Positions 1-10,200 of a stretch of 64,000 bases of DNA are shown here, piece after piece. Position numbers and translations under genes: made by a program. The stretch spans positions 2,420,001-2,484,000 of the forward strand of contig JAQFVV010006310.1 of the NCBI GenBank assembly GCA_028023455.1, written 5' to 3'. Source of the stretch: Epiperipatus broadwayi (Eukaryota; Onychophora; Udeonychophora; Euonychophora; Peripatidae). A model generated the notes under the pieces. It was not told the origin of the DNA. It ran no database searches and was given only the letters and a program-made list of their open reading frames with translations. Numbering within the stretch: the first letter of the stretch is position 1; each line of letters starts with the position of its first letter.

Positions 1-95
1 ATCTTCTTGACCCTCTAACTCTTCAGCCATTCATATCAATGAAAATCCAATGATGGAACACTCAAAGTCCTTGTTGATGCCAATATTATTGTCAT
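1..95 (-). repeat. Partial ribozyme-repeat copy, inverted
   Basis: Reading the minus strand, this stretch matches the upstream part of the ribozyme repeat: the block ending in a GTTCCATC-type motif, then a TTTTCAAT-type stretch and a GGCTGAAGAGTT-type block. It abuts the plus-strand copy that starts near position 101. The segments around 50-93 and 101-137 are reverse complements, giving a hairpin of about 35 bp. It is the left half of a head-to-head junction and is cut by the window edge, so its full length is unknown. It contains no ribozyme core. Confidence 0.7.
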
Positions 96-100
96 ACCTA

Positions 101-526
101 ATTGGCATCAACAAGGGCTTTGAGTGTTCCATCATCATATTTTCAATGATATGGATGGCTTAAAAGTTGGAGGATTGAGAAAATTGAAGCTTGTCCATTA
201 AAGTTTGAAAATTTGCTACCTTAATATAAACTGAGCACTGATTGCATATATGTGTGAGAGATGGTGATATGGACCAAGTGATGAGTACTGATTCAGCACA
301 GAATGCATATATTGGAGACCATTTACCTTTTTCACATTATTTGGTTATGTGTATCAGTTGTATAAGATGGAGAGCATAGCTGTGGGAGCTTGAAAGTCTG
401 AGTTTAAGACATTAAACATATATATTTGAATATTACATATTCATCTTGTATTTTGCCCACTTGACACATTGATATCCATATGTGATTGGTCAGAGTGATT
501 TAAAGTCAACATGGGTTGACAATAAT
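101..526 (+). repeat. Ribozyme-repeat unit 1 of a head-to-tail dimer
   Basis: This is the first of two direct units. ATTGGCATCAACAAGG begins at 101 and recurs at 527, giving a period of about 426 bp. Shared landmarks, in order, are the GTTCCA block, a TTTTCAATGATAT block, a GTCCATTAAAGTTTGAA block, CTGAGCACTGA, and then a ribozyme remnant. After that comes a tail containing a CTTGAAAGTCTGAGTT stretch that resembles a pol III box B. No ORF is expected and none is seen. The unit is older than the 36-37 kb copies because its ribozyme core is mutated. Confidence 0.75.
258..329 (+). ncRNA. Hammerhead ribozyme remnant (unit 1)
   Basis: The flanking stem I strand GGACCAA (271-277) pairs with TTGG(A) after the expected cleavage point near 311/312. 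The core reads GTGATGA instead of CTGATGA, so conserved C3 is lost. The GAAA box is preceded by an extra A and reads GAAT. These changes fall on positions known to be essential in hammerhead ribozymes, so this copy is expected to be inactive. The identification rests on alignment with the better copies at 37.0 and 54.9 kb. Confidence 0.7.
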
Positions 527-862
527 ATTGGCATCAACAAGGACTATGTGTGTTCCAGCCTCAGATTTTCAATGATATTGATGGCTGAAGAGTTAGTTGG
601 AGGATGGAGCAGATTGAAGTTTGTCCATTAAAGTTTGAAGATTTTCTATCTTAATATAAACTGAGCACTGACTGTATATATATGTGGGAGATGATTTAGA
701 CCAACTGATAAGTGCTGGTTACATATATTAAAGATCATTTATTTTTTTCACATGTGTGTTGTCATGTACATAGGTTGTATAAGATGGAGTGCATAACTGT
801 AGGAACTTAAAAGTTTGAGTTCAAGTCTCTTCTATATAACAAATAGAATATTTACATAGTTT
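527..862 (+). repeat. Ribozyme-repeat unit 2 of a head-to-tail dimer
   Basis: This second direct unit follows unit 1 without a spacer. It repeats the same order of blocks: TTGGCATCAACAAGGAC, a TTTTCAATGATATTG block, a GTCCATTAAAGTTTGAAG block, CTGAGCACTGA, the ribozyme remnant, and a tail with a box-B-like TTTGAGTTCAAGTCTC stretch at about 815-830. The head-to-tail order means that the 3' part of unit 1 runs straight into the 5' part of unit 2. That is the arrangement expected for a retrozyme-like tandem or a rolling-circle-derived dimer. Confidence 0.72.
689..741 (+). ncRNA. Hammerhead ribozyme remnant (unit 2), deleted
   Basis: ACCAA is followed by CTGATAA, with G8 changed to A. The 5' strand of stem II is present (GTGCTG), but about 10-11 nt covering the 3' strand of stem II and most of the GAAA box are missing. 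The sequence then resumes at ACATATATTA and a stem I 3' strand. The 416-bp distance between the two presumed cleavage points equals the 427-bp box-to-box distance minus this deletion. The copy is expected to be inactive. Confidence 0.68.
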
Positions 863-3599
863 TATAGATTTAATTATTAGAATTTTAACAGGAGTCATGG
901 AATAACTTGATATGTTCGCAATTGCTCACTGATATTTTGGAAAGCTTATATCATAAGTTAAACAATTAGGGGAAGAGTGTCTCAAATACTAAAGTACTTG
1001 ATATGAACAAGCAAAAATCATTAACTCATCTAAGGAATGTAACAGTTGATTTCTCAACCAGAAATAAACTTTACCTTATAGTTTAAAAAATTGCACAAAT
1101 TGTATGCAAAACAAGCATAATTATTAAATATTAAACATTTTTTAGATATAAAATTAGCTATTTATTATGTGTATGTAATCAAGTATTATATAAGAATTAT
1201 TAGAACACAAGACTAGAAAAATTTTTTTTAATAATAACAATAATATATTGTAACCTCTCTGACACCTGTATAGCCTTTAACAATGAATAATTTGTTTTAA
1301 AACTGTAAAAAAGTTTATTTATTTATTTATTTATTATTTTTAAAGCAAATTATAAAGTATTAACAAATTAAAAAAATGATAATTTATAAAAACTGAAAAG
1401 GTTGTCTTCATTTACTTTAAAATAATATTTCAAAATAAAATTATTTTTAAAAATATTAAGTATCAATAAAAAAAAAACTAATAGAACAAATGGTTAATGC
1501 AATATTTTCTAGAGTATTTGAATGACTGCCAAACAAACAAAAAAATATATCTGCTATAAAAATTGGAGATCAGTCGTATTTCTTTTCTATGCTGCTTATA
1601 AAATTATAGCCATAAAAATGATTGGATTCTTATATATTTATAATGATGGAGTAAAATTTGAGTTGGAATGTCAACTTCATTTTTCCAGAATAAATAACAC
1701 TAAATAATGCCTAATTATATATACAAATGCTGGGTCGTATTTGTGGATGCTGTAATAAAACTAGATAATTAAATAAATAAATAACTTTAGAAATAAACTG
1801 CAGATTACAAGAAGAAATTACTGAGAAAGAAAAGTATTTACACATTATAAACATCTTTGATTTCCTTATTTATAAAACATAACTAATATATATATATATT
1901 ATCATCTGGAAAAAAAATCTTTAAATTGATAAATTTAGACATAAAGCTAGAGGGTATGTTCATTATAGCTAGAGATCTCAATTTAAATTAATGTTATTGT
2001 CTAAACACATTGAGTTCAACAGCAAACAAAAATAAGATAAATTTGGTAAGAACTTTTAGAATGACTTTATTGAATAAATAATAAGTTGAATTATAATATC
2101 AAAAGAAATGTTACTTTCCAAAATGTTCATTTCTTAATTAAATAAAGATTAATGTAATAATATTTTTTTCTCTCTTGGCTGTATACTTAAATATAGAGAT
2201 ATAATTAAAAAAGACAATGATTTTAAAATATTTTCTGTCATGTATATTTCACATTTCATTGTGTTGTTTATGTAGATATAAAAGAATTATATTTTTATAT
2301 TTTATTGTTGTACATAAATCTGTCATTCAAGTGTGTTATCTTAATATTTACATCATAATATTATAAATATGAAGAGAATGATGATCATGAAATAAGACTG
2401 GATCTGCACAAAGATTTGTATTTCATGTAAGCTCCAATCTGCTATTAAAATTCTTGTATATATTCTCCACCTTGTAGGTGATCACCGGCTGGTAATCATT
2501 TTCCCCTAGATGAGCATAAATGTTATGCATATTTTATTTATTTTGTCAGTGATTTCTTTACAATGTACTTAAAAAATGTTTTAAATTAACAATCATTTAT
2601 TTTAATAATATTTGGTTAATTTCAATTTATAAAGATTCTCAAAAAAAAAACAAAAAAAAAACAATACATTTCAAATATAATATTTAAATTTATTTTTTTT
2701 ATCAAACGAATGCATTATATATTTTATATCTCACTTTTTTTTTTAAGTCATTCTGATGCTTAATAATAGAATTACTTCAGACACATCTATTGGCACGGCA
2801 AATCATTAGTTTAAATTATAATTTTATAATACTCTAGATAATCTTGGTTATAACATTCTTTTTTTTTAACTAGTTATCTTAAAAGTCTATCTAAACATTT
2901 ATTTTTCATACTATTCATTATTTTTATTCTATAAACAATCAATATATATATAATTTATTTGAAAATAAAGATAAAAAGTATAATTTTAGTAGTTTGTGGG
3001 TAAACTAGCTATCAGATTTCAAAATAGGCTGCTATCATTTATATTATCTTCTTAGTTATTTTTTTCTAGTTTTGCAAAAAACTCTTTAGTTTTTCATTCT
3101 AATCTACAATTTCTAATATTGCCAATTTATATAGCATGTCTTTACAGCCTCATTGAACTAATCTTTATAATGTAAGCAGTCAATCATAGAATACTTTTTA
3201 AGAAAAATAAGTTTTAGATAGCAATATTTATTTTATACTTTGTACAGTTTACATTACTAAATATTATTTCTGAATATGTAGTCATTACCCTTTTTTAGTC
3301 CTAGCTCCATTTGGCCAAATTCAAGTTTTATCGATCTGAAAAACACGCTCATTTTTCTATTTTGATCAAAGGGGAACTGTCTCTTGAGTAAAAGTATTTG
3401 TGTACCTTTTTAATCTAATGTTTATTAAATTGGTCAATCCTGTAATCTCTATTATTTTTCACTATTTTTATGAATGTACTTTATGTAAGATAGTTTACAA
3501 AAAATTGGACCTGATGAAGAAATATAGATTTTTTAATTTGATTATAGTAAAGATCCCAAAATTATGAAACAAAAGGGGGTGGGTACCACACATGCAAAG
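863..3599. other. AT-rich intergenic stretch, nothing recognised
   Basis: No coding signal, RNA gene or long tandem array is visible. There is a short (TTTA)n run near 1313-1340 and a brief (TA)n at 1888-1900. The 61-codon open frame at 1522-1707 has the lysine/isoleucine-rich composition expected by chance in AT-rich DNA, and I do not consider it a gene. Confidence 0.6.
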
Positions 3600-4250
3600 A
3601 GCAGAAAAATTTTATATTGTTTATTGAGTATTAATTATATTTTTAAAAAAAACTAATATACACTAGTTAAGTAAACTAAAAATTTATAAATTATTAGAAA
3701 TTCCCTTTGACTGATGTGAATATACAACCTAAAATAATAAAGAAGACATAGAATGTGAATTAATTTCTAACAAAGCTACAAGTAGGCATTTTGCAATTAA
3801 ATATTTTTTCAATTCGTCTCTGAGAACTTTTTCCTATTCCGGATGTAATATATTACATATTCAATTATAAAAAAATGTTTTCAAATTAATTTGTTTAAGG
3901 TCAATAACATAATAATATATTATTGTTTCTTTATCACAATAATAATATTTCACTACTGCAAAGTTACACTTCTTTATGTTTACACTCTGATTTCAACATT
4001 GAAACAAAACACAAAAGCTAATACAAGAATAGAAATGATATGGAATAATATTATATGCATGTACATAGTATATGAATTATATGTTTTAATTATCTCACTG
4101 ACAAATCTTAAAATAAAAATAAATTTTCACACAATTAAGATTAATGATATGCTGTGGAACAAAACAATATATCATTAACAAATAAAATTACAAATCTTAT
4201 AATGATAATAGCAAAGTGAAATTTAAAATTAAAAAAATTTACAACTTAGG
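3600..4250 (+). repeat. Dispersed AT-rich repeat, copy 1
   Basis: This block aligns by eye with 23640-24140 in the same orientation. Shared anchors include ACACTAGTTAA, a CCTAAAATAATAAA block, an AAGATACAAGTA-type block, AAGAATAGAAAT, and a CACAATTAAGATT block. Spacing between anchors differs by tens of bases, so the copies are old. I see no protein domain, terminal inverted repeat or poly(A) tail. It is probably a non-autonomous element or an old duplicated segment. The 95-codon open frame inside it is not shared with the second copy. Confidence 0.5.
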
Positions 4251-4732
4251 GTTGCAGTTCCACAATTTATTTTTAGGATTCCAGAACAGAATTTCTAATA
4301 ATAGGATTGGTGGAATATTATAATTGCTAAAATCACTCTTTTTTATTTTGCTGTAATATCTTATACAAATATAATTTATCCAAACCACTTCAAACACTTT
4401 TTAGCAAAACCCTTTATTTGTAAATATATGCATACACCTAAATTTTGACTGTCCTGCAGTCTTCTTCAGAACTAGTTTACTTTTCATAATTACTATAATG
4501 TTAAGAAAAAGTGAAACTATCATTACATTTTTTTTTAGATAATTAACAATTTTTTAAATTTATTTTCATCTACTATGAGGCTCATTTTATAACACATCAT
4601 TAAAAAATATTTGTCTTGCATGTATATTGGTAGAATTCGCACTCTAGAGCTATAGTGACTAAATTTGTGGTAGAACTTTTTATGATCTTCTCTCCCAAGC
4701 AATAAAGCATTCAAAATTATATCCTGTATTTT

Positions 4733-4848
4733 GCAGTAGTAGAATGGTGGATTCTGGATCTCAAGGTCCATTGATCACAGCTCTAGCTCTCACCTTGGTA
4801 CTTGAACTTCTTATGAACTCTTGGAAATAAACAATTTCATTACTTTTA
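4733..4848 (+). repeat. SINE-1 (tRNA-derived), single copy
   Basis: This copy shows the family landmarks in order. First is a box-A-like GTAGTAGAATGGTGGATTC, then a box-B-like GATCACAGCTC followed by CAGCTCT-type sequence, then CTTGAACTTCTTATGAACTC, and finally AAATAAACAATTT. The family is about 110-125 bp, and its 3' end resembles an AATAAA-containing tail rather than a poly(A) run. Other copies occur at 25.2, 30.6-31.0, 31.8, 40.3, 44.4, 46.1, 47.4, 49.4, 56.9-57.3 and 62.1-62.5 kb. Confidence 0.65.
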
Positions 4849-4849
4849 A

Positions 4850-6540
4850 TATTATAACGATCTTACAATGATTCTACCCTCTTAATTAATAGCCCTATAG
4901 ATTTGGGAGCCATTTTATAACAGAATAAAACTAATAACAATGGGAAATATTAACTTTAACAGAATGAAAATATAGCCCAATTGTTGGTCATCATTTTGTA
5001 ATGGAATATAAATTAAAATAGGGAATGAGAATAGAACAACTTTAATATGCCTCAAGAATTGAGACGCCATTTATAATAATTTAAATCTAGCCTAAATGTG
5101 GAGCACCACTTTATAACAGCCTCAAATGTTTATACAACATTTTGTAATGATTTCCATCTGTAGATGATCATCACTGCCAGGGTTGGGTAGCCATTTTGTA
5201 TGATAATAATTGATATTCTTTCTCACTATCTCTGCATTGGTTTGATCATGAAACAAAAGGAATTGCCCTATAGGTTTTTACACTACCATCTATTACCGAC
5301 ATAAAATGAAAATAAAAGATAATGAAGAAATACCCTTATGGTTTAAATATTATTTAGAACAGAGCAAAACATATATCAATAAATAGTAACTCTTATAACC
5401 TGTAAAAAAAATGAGCTAACTTAATCATTAGTTACACTATGCAGTAACAATGTTTCCAATACATAATTATTTAGATTGTCTACTGCACTAAAGTAAAATA
5501 CAGACACCAATCTCTATCAAAACCGATAGCATTTAAAACAAAAGAAAATACCCAAGATCATCCCCTCAGATATTACCAAATCTATTCACTATCCCAAAAT
5601 AATCTACAATCAGCAGTGAAATCATATATCATTGTCCCAAACAATGACATATGCCTAAGATATCTATTTAATTTATAACTGAATGTAACCAAATTCAAAT
5701 CAATAAATAACTTAGGTCTGATATACATTACTAATCAAATATAATATATAGTCATGTAATTTTATAATAAATACTAATGATATTCCCTACCTAAATAAAC
5801 TAGTTTCTAAATTGTTATGATAACATTTAAGAATGTTTTATAAACTCACAATATCTCTAATCTTTAAATAAAATGAAACCATTAATCAGCTTTATATTAA
5901 GTTTAATAAAATGTTATATAATATTAATAATTTATCTATATTCTACTTTACATCAATATACAATTATTACCTAAGTTTATATATTAAAATGAAATATACT
6001 ACAAGAATACATTATGAATAAATCTATTAGATAATCTGGAATTTTTAATATCCAATCATATCATTATATCAAATATATAATTGGTTTCTATTGAAATATT
6101 TAGCAAATTACAATCAACTAATATTATCCATCTATTTAAATTTCCTGTAAATAAATTATTAAAACGGATTTTATAACAATTAAACCATATAAAATAATCA
6201 TTGACATTTATTTAAGTTAAAGATAGATATTAAGATATAATAGTTAATAAGATTTACGATCCATCTCAAAGAAGCTTAGAGATAATTAAGGCAGACCATT
6301 CTGTCTAATCATTCTGTCTAATGACAGAATGAAATCTGTTAAGGTTTTATTAACTGGACAAGATGAGCAAACTATTAATAATTAACCATTAATTAATAAA
6401 GTTATTTATACAACTAATATCAACTTAGATAAACATAAAATGTTTCAATATAATGACAATATAAAATTTATATCTAATTAGACTTAAATAATAATGGTAT
6501 AATAAAATATACCTGTATCTAACTCTATTTCACTTAATGT
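4850..6540. other. AT-rich stretch without genes
   Basis: Nothing recognisable apart from short degenerate repeats of ATTTTGTAAT/CCATTTTATAA type between about 4900 and 5220. These suggest an old tandem arrangement with a loose period. A small inverted motif around ATTCTGTCTAAT/ATGACAGAAT is present at 6298-6335. No open frame is convincing. Confidence 0.5.
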
Positions 6541-6575
6541 TGGTTTGATCTTAGATCAAGATGTAAGTATCAAAA

Positions 6576-6643
6576 ATTATCTTGCATACTTAAAAAAATA
6601 ACGAGACAGATTATCTTGCATACTTAAAAAAATAACGAGACAG
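6576..6643. repeat. 34-bp tandem duplication
   Basis: A 34-bp unit beginning ATTATCTTGCATAC and ending in ACGAGACAG is repeated twice head to tail without any difference I can see. Perfect identity suggests a recent local duplication. Confidence 0.85.
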
Positions 6644-6841
6644 ATTTATTGGGTTTCAATCAATTTTATATTTATTGATTCATAATAAAATTAATAATGA
6701 TGGTAATGAAAATAAAAACAAAACAAACAATGTATGCAATTGACTAAAATCATAGCCAGTTTTAAAAAAATACAAATATTATTTCTCTTTAATATATAAT
6801 TGATTTGATAGTCTATTACTATATAAAAATCAATAATGAAT

Positions 6842-6937
6842 AATGATAATTATATATATATATATATATAATTATTCAAAACAATACAATAATGATAATT
6901 ATATATATATATATATATAATTATTCAAAACAATACA
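6842..6937. repeat. 49-bp tandem duplication around (TA)n
   Basis: A unit that starts AATGATAAT, runs through a (TA)9-10 tract and ends CAAAACAATACAAT is present twice. The units differ only in (TA)n length (49 and 47 bp). The second unit overlaps the outer edge of the Penelope-like inverted arm that follows. Confidence 0.85.
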
Positions 6938-7087
6938 ATAATTAATACAGTAAAAATATTTTAAAAACAAATATATACAACAATTTAATAGAAGTACTTT
7001 CAACTATCTATGTAGTCGTTATCAACTAGATTCAAATTGTATTACAAAAAACCATTAAAATGTAAACAAAAAGAAATACATCATACA

Positions 7088-7372
7088 TCAATTTTCCCAC
7101 AATTCATTAATTTTTATATTGGCAGCCTGTCTATTTATCAAATGTTGCTTTTCACTTTTTATTAACATAGCTTTTTTAATTTTGCATTTATTATTATTTC
7201 TTTCAATAGACAAAATTTTAACTTTATTAAAATCAAAATCAAAAACATAATTACATGTTACATTATGATCAAAAAATACTAAAGGTGATATGTCATCATT
7301 TCTAACATTCTCTTGTCTTGATTTTTGTACCTGTTTATATAACAACAAATGCTTCTTTGATCTTTTCTCCAA
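7088..7372 (-). pseudogene. PLE GIY-YIG C-terminal fragment, minus copy
   Basis: This 94-codon open frame ends in a natural stop. The stretch FDHNVTCNYVFDFDFNKVKIL, followed by a basic K/R-rich segment and EKQHLINRQ, fits the C-terminal half of the GIY-YIG endonuclease of Penelope-like elements. In that family an H-x-x-FDF-x-x-x-KIL pattern is followed by a helix and an Asn/Gln-rich end. The helix that usually carries the catalytic Glu reads KKAML here and KEAML in the partner copy. The N-terminal GIY...YIG part and the whole reverse transcriptase are missing, so this is a dead 5'-truncated copy. Confidence 0.6.
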
Positions 7373-7479
7373 TTATAAATAATTCAAAAAATAGATGTAG
7401 TATTTTAAATCAAAGTTGTGCAATATATAAATGACTGTGTGTTTGTGGAAAGGCATATATAGATGAATCTTGATGTACA

Positions 7480-7758
7480 TTGGAGAAAAGATCAAAGGAG
7501 CATTTGTTGTTATATAAAGGGGTACAAAAATCAATACAAAAGAATGTTAGAAATGATGACATATCACCTTCAGTATTTTTTGATCATAATGTAACATGTA
7601 ATTATGGTTTTGATTTTAATAAAGTTAAAATTTTGTGCGCTGAAAGAAATAATAATAAATGCAAAATTAAAGAAGCTATGTTAATAAAAAGTGAAAAGCA
7701 ACATTTAATAAATAGACAGGCTGCCAATATAGAAATTAATGAATTGTGGGAAAATTGA
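7480..7758 (+). pseudogene. PLE GIY-YIG C-terminal fragment, plus copy
   Basis: This 92-codon frame is about 88 percent identical to the inverted copy at 7088-7372, with a two-residue deletion in the FDFDF segment. It begins right at the inversion junction at a TTG, so the apparent start is not a biological one. It retains KEAMLIKSEK, where a Glu sits at the position expected for the GIY-YIG active-site helix. Both copies remain open, suggesting relatively recent insertion, but neither can encode a functional PLE protein. Confidence 0.6.
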
Positions 7759-7925
7759 TGTATTTCTTTTGTTTACATTTGTAACAGTTTTTTGTAACAC
7801 AATTTGAATCTAGTTGATAACGACTACATAGATAGATGAAAGTATTTCTATTAAATTGTTGTATATATTTGTTTTTAAAATATTTTTACTGTATTAATTA
7901 TTGTATTGTTTTGAATTATATATAT

Positions 7926-8232
7926 TTTATTATAATTGGAATACAGACATTGATTAATTATATATATATATATATGAAACTCAAAAGTGTGTTGCATGAC
8001 CATAATACTATATATAATCTGAAGAAGAGGTTCCAAATAACTTCCTTTGACTTTAAATAGAATAAACTGATCTTTATTTATTCACTAATATAATTTCTAA
8101 ATAATTAAACCAACATGAAACTCTACTGTATTTAAACCCTTCTATATTAATATCCCCAAGTTAAATCTTGAATAAAAAATTAATATTTGAAAAACATAGT
8201 CATAAATTAATCTATATCATCAGATAAGAGTT
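7926..8232. other. AT-rich spacer between PLE pair and LINE
   Basis: Nothing recognised. A short (TA)n run lies near 7960-7974, and an ACTGATCTTTATTTATT motif at 8067-8083 resembles the ATCAATCTTTATTTATTAAC motif at 19684. The 74-codon frame at 7836-8060 lies mostly in the PLE 3' non-coding region and is not a gene. Confidence 0.4.
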
Positions 8233-8392
<160 letters not shown>

Positions 8393-8980
8393 AGATGGCC
8401 ATCATGCCTCACAAGCACGTCGTTTTGGCTCCAAAATAATTTTAAAATTTTCATTGAAATTTTACTTTTTGAGTCTACTGGTTGTTGATACTGTTGACAT
8501 TATAGATTATTACAGTGGAAAAAACAATTAGGTACGTATAATCTACTTCCTTTTTTGGTACTTGGGTATTATTCCTGCAACCTAGGAAAGATAGGACAAC
8601 TTTTTACATACGCGTTAAAGGCATAATATTGCGAACATTAAATAAACCCTTGTGATTTGAGTTTTTTTCCTTGTCAAAAAACATGTTTTTGAACGGGCAC
8701 AAAGCGTGCTTTGAAACGTGTCAACCAAAACTATTATATAGGTGCTTTTTTGGACATTTTGGTATTTTTTTTCTGATTCAAAATTTTGTTATTTGTACAT
8801 TTTAAACTTACCATTTGTTATTATTGTGAATTTGGTTTAACATTTTTAATTTCAAATGCATTATTTACTTCTGTGTTTTTTTTTTCAATTTCAACTTGGT
8901 TATTGACTGACTTCTGCATTTTTGAATCTTTGAACTAAAAGTTTATTATTTAATTGTAATTGAATGAAGACGTTGAGTTT

Positions 8981-9786
8981 GTTATTTGTTTATTCCAAAA
9001 ATTAGATTGCCTGGCAGAATTCCATTTAGAGCATGTACTGGGCAATCACTTGTTCCACAAATCTTTCGGAGAAATAGGAAGGATGGTGGGAAGGGGGGAT
9101 ACTACTGACAATCACCCTTTTGTATGTAAAAATCGTCTGCATAAGTGTATATTTCATAGAATATTTTTTCTTTTTTACTTTTATAAAAATATATTTATGT
9201 TGGCCTTTTTTTTTACAGACCACATTTTTTTTTTTAAATTGATCGAATTAAGTAAGCATCAAAAGTTAGTTTGTGTACGTGTACAATTTGTAAAAGTACG
9301 TGTATATCTCATATAATATTTTTTTTGTTTTTGTAAAACTGTATAGAGTATTATTTCTGCAATAAAGGAAAGATAGAAGGACTTATTTGTTTATTCGAAA
9401 AATTTGATTGCCTAGCAGTATTCCATTTAGAGCATATACTGGTCAATCACTTGTTCGACAACTTTTTCGGAGAAAAAGGAAGTTCGTTGGAGGGGGGGTT
9501 GCTACTGACCATCACCATTTTGTATGCAAGAATCGTCTGCATAAGTATATATTTCATAGAATATATTTACTTTTATAAAAATATATATTTATGTTGGCTT
9601 TTTTTTCCTTCTGCAACACAGACCACATATTTTTTTTGTTGAAATTAATCAAAATAAATAAGTGTCAAAAGTTAGCTTGGGTCCGTGTAGAATTCATAAA
9701 TATGTGTTTATCTCATGTAATATTTTTTTGTCTTTGTAAAGCTGTATTGAGTATTATTTCTGCAACCAAGGAAAAATAGGATGACT
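8981..9786 (+). promoter_or_regulatory. Two 400-bp tandem 5' monomers of LINE-A
   Basis: Two diverged copies (8981-9380 and 9381-9786) repeat the same order of motifs. GATTGCCT recurs exactly 400 bp apart (9005 and 9405). Also shared are AATCGTCTGCATAAGT, a CAGACCACAT motif and a GTATTATTTCTGCAA motif. A partial third copy of the end motif lies at about 8562-8605. Tandem 5' monomers are known promoter modules in mammalian L1 elements, so a promoter role is inferred here by analogy. Small open frames in the monomers are not conserved between the two copies. Confidence 0.6.
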
Positions 9787-9945
9787 TTTCACATTCGTAT
9801 CAAAGCATTGCTAACTTTCTAGTGTTTTTCCAATATTTGATGTTGCCAAAATAACAACATTAAAAAGTTAGCAGTGTATTGATACAAATGTGAAAAGTCC
9901 TCCTATCTTTCCTTTGTTGCAGGAAAAATACCCAAGTACCCCTTT
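9752..9945. repeat. Inverted repeat at the end of the LINE-A 5' region
   Basis: The monomer end motif at about 9752-9817 (TTTCTGCAACCAAGGAAA followed by ACTTTTCACA) is repeated in reverse complement at about 9870-9945. The spacer is about 50 nt. The transcript could form a hairpin of about 65-70 bp just upstream of ORF1. Confidence 0.75.
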
Positions 9946-10200
9946 TTTAAAATCTGACATATTTTAATTTATCTGTTCTATAATTATGGAGTCGAAAGAC
10001 TCGTTGGGTCTAAGTAAAATGGCAAACGTAAGTGAGCCTACAAATAATTCAAATATTTCTCATAACCCAAGTACCCCTTTTTTAAAATCTGACAGATTTT
10101 AATTTATCTGTTCTATAATTATGGAGTTGAAAGACTTGTTGGGTCTAAGTAAAATGGCAAACGTAAGTGAGCCTACAAATAATTTGAATATTTCTCATAA
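9931..10200 (+). repeat. 135-bp tandem duplication across the ORF1 start
   Basis: CCCAAGTACCCC occurs at 9931 and again at 10066, and the following 130 bp including the ATG and first codons of ORF1 are repeated with a few substitutions. 135 is divisible by three. The first copy still terminates because its frame runs into the upstream-derived sequence and reaches TAA at about 10100, so translation of the long ORF must begin at 10121 in the second copy. Confidence 0.9.

Larger units (their letters stand above)
6905..7925. mobile_element. Head-to-head pair of Penelope-like element 3' ends
   Basis: Two copies of about 450-470 bp of the same element lie in opposite orientations: minus at 6905-7373 and plus at 7478-7925, separated by a spacer of about 100 nt. 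Each arm holds the end of the coding region and then about 170 bp of 3' non-coding sequence pointing outward. Conserved outer landmarks are TGTAGTCGTTATCAACTAG and its complement. The encoded ends look like the GIY-YIG part of PLE proteins. Inverted, 5'-truncated copies of this kind are a known feature of PLE insertions. Confidence 0.65.

Noticed and set aside
3512-3530. CTGATGA followed by GAAAT at 3.5 kb as another hammerhead
   Set aside because: Only one base separates the two boxes, so stem II cannot form, and stem I pairing is absent.
8960-9779. Small ORFs in the LINE-A 5' region as an ORF0
   Set aside because: The frames of the two monomers do not encode similar proteins, so conservation is at DNA level only.
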